Shown here: positions 6,893 to 7,721 of the stretch, one piece after another | How positions within the stretch are numbered: position 1 is the first letter of the stretch | Layout of the letters: each line of letters begins with the position of its first letter | NCBI GenBank assembly: GCA_003449595.1 | Contig: DMHB01000162.1 | Coordinates: forward strand, 1 to 7,721 | Length of the DNA: 7,721 bases | Direction of reading: 5' to 3' | Origin: Microscillaceae bacterium | GTDB lineage: Bacteria; Bacteroidota; Bacteroidia; Cytophagales; Microscillaceae | Made by a program: the position numbers and the translations under genes | Notes under the pieces: generated by a model | Seen by the model: the letters and a program-made list of their open reading frames with translations, nothing else | The model's database searches: none | What the model was told of the DNA's origin: nothing

Positions 6893-7721
6893 ATGTTACA
6901 GACCTATATTGAACAACATAAACAACGCTTTGTTGAAGAACTTTTAGAACTTCTGCGCATACCCTCGGTAAGTGCCGACAGCAACCACAAAGCTGATGTA
7001 GCCCGCGCCGCGCAGTATATTCACGATAAACTAAAACAAGCCGGTGCCGACAAAGTAGAAATATGTCCTACCGAAGGCCATCCCATTGTTTTTGCCGAAA
7101 AAATTATCAATCCCTCCTTGCCCACTGTGTTGGTTTATGGGCATTATGACGTACAGCCTCCCGACCCGCTCAACTTGTGGGTTTCTCCTGCTTTCGAGCC
7201 GGTCATCAAAAAACAAGTAAACGATCAAGCTGTCAGTGTGGCGCAAGCCGTAGAACAATTGCAAGCTGGCTATAAAATTTTTGCTCGGGGTGCTTGCGAC
7301 GACAAAGGGCAGGTGTATATGCACATCAAAGCCTTCGAGGCAATGGTAGCCAACAATGCGCTGCCCTGCAATGTGAAATTTATGATTGAAGGCGAAGAAG
7401 AAGTGGGTTCTGACCACTTAGGTACTTTCATCAAAGACAACAAAGCCAAACTAAAAGCAGATGTGATTCTGGTGTCTGATACAGCCATTATTGCTAATGA
7501 TACCCCTTCTATCGATGTGGGCCTGCGTGGGCTAAGCTATTTAGAAGTAGAAGTAACCGGTGCTAACCGCGATTTGCATTCAGGTACATATGGCGGAGCA
7601 GTAGCCAACCCAATCAATGTTTTGTGCCAGATGATTGCCTCCTTGAAAGATGCCAATCACCATATTACCATTCCTCATTTTTATGACGATGTGATCGAGT
7701 TAAGCCAAGCCGAACGCCAAG
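6893..7721 (+). CDS. M20-family metallopeptidase (dipeptidase), 3' end beyond window
   Basis: The open frame from ATG 6893 to the window edge gives 276 residues. Related M20 dipeptidases run to roughly 450-460, so about 180 residues are missing to the right. These enzymes hydrolyse dipeptides or small peptides in the cytoplasm with a two-zinc centre. The expected residues are present: His84 and Asp86 in GHYDVQP, bridging Asp136 or Asp137 in ARGACDDKG, Glu169 (general base) and Glu170 (metal) in EGEEEVGS, Asp196 in VSD, and His229 in RDLHSG, which in relatives reaches the active site of the partner subunit. Roles are assigned by analogy with carnosinase-type M20 enzymes. Two more metal or active-site positions would lie outside the window. 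There is no signal peptide. A Gln/Val/Ala-rich insert at about residues 106-127 separates the EPVI strand from FARGACDDKG, where relatives have only a few residues. The exact substrate cannot be told from sequence. Confidence 0.93.
   Translation, partial: MLQTYIEQHKQRFVEELLELLRIPSVSADSNHKADVARAAQYIHDKLKQAGADKVEICPTEGHPIVFAEKIINPSLPTVLVYGHYDVQPPDPLNLWVSPAFEPVIKKQVNDQAVSVAQAVEQLQAGYKIFARGACDDKGQVYMHIKAFEAMVANNALPCNVKFMIEGEEEVGSDHLGTFIKDNKAKLKADVILVSDTAIIANDTPSIDVGLRGLSYLEVEVTGANRDLHSGTYGGAVANPINVLCQMIASLKDANHHITIPHFYDDVIELSQAERQ

Noticed and set aside
1..7721. CRISPR arrays, tRNA or rRNA genes, insertion sequences, phage or defence genes
   Set aside because: No regularly spaced repeats, RNA-gene signatures, transposase motifs or defence domains were seen on either strand.

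Overview
The window looks like ordinary chromosome from a member of the Bacteroidota, possibly Cytophagales-like. The reasons are the moderate-to-low GC content, the near absence of Shine-Dalgarno sequences, the FAQ-type signal peptide ending, promoter-like TAnnTTTG boxes and the character of the proteins. The lineage is inferred from these traits, not from a search. Every gene I can support lies on the + strand.

Layout. (1) Positions 1-554 hold one short reading frame of 67 codons (67-270). Its composition looks coding but I do not recognise it, and it may be the last piece of a decayed gene. A 284-bp stretch with no convincing feature follows. (2) Positions 555-5888 are one very large gene for a 1777-residue exported protein of unknown function. 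It has a signal peptide, a short helical N-terminal region, a long series of beta-strand-rich segments, a highly charged linker and a Lys/Asp-rich tail. (3) A 238-bp spacer with a possible promoter leads to plsY (6127-6786), the membrane acyl-phosphate:glycerol-3-phosphate acyltransferase of phospholipid synthesis. (4) A clear intrinsic terminator (6811-6842) closes plsY. (5) An M20-family metallopeptidase/dipeptidase gene starts at 6893 and runs off the right edge. Its metal-binding and catalytic motifs are intact and it carries an unusual insert of about 20 residues.

How the genes relate. The exported giant and PlsY both concern the cell envelope, but the 238-bp gap and separate promoter signal argue against tight co-transcription. 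The M20 gene is separated from plsY by a terminator and looks independent. I see no mobile element, CRISPR array, RNA gene or defence system. The part most worth pursuing is the uncharacterised 1777-residue exported protein.
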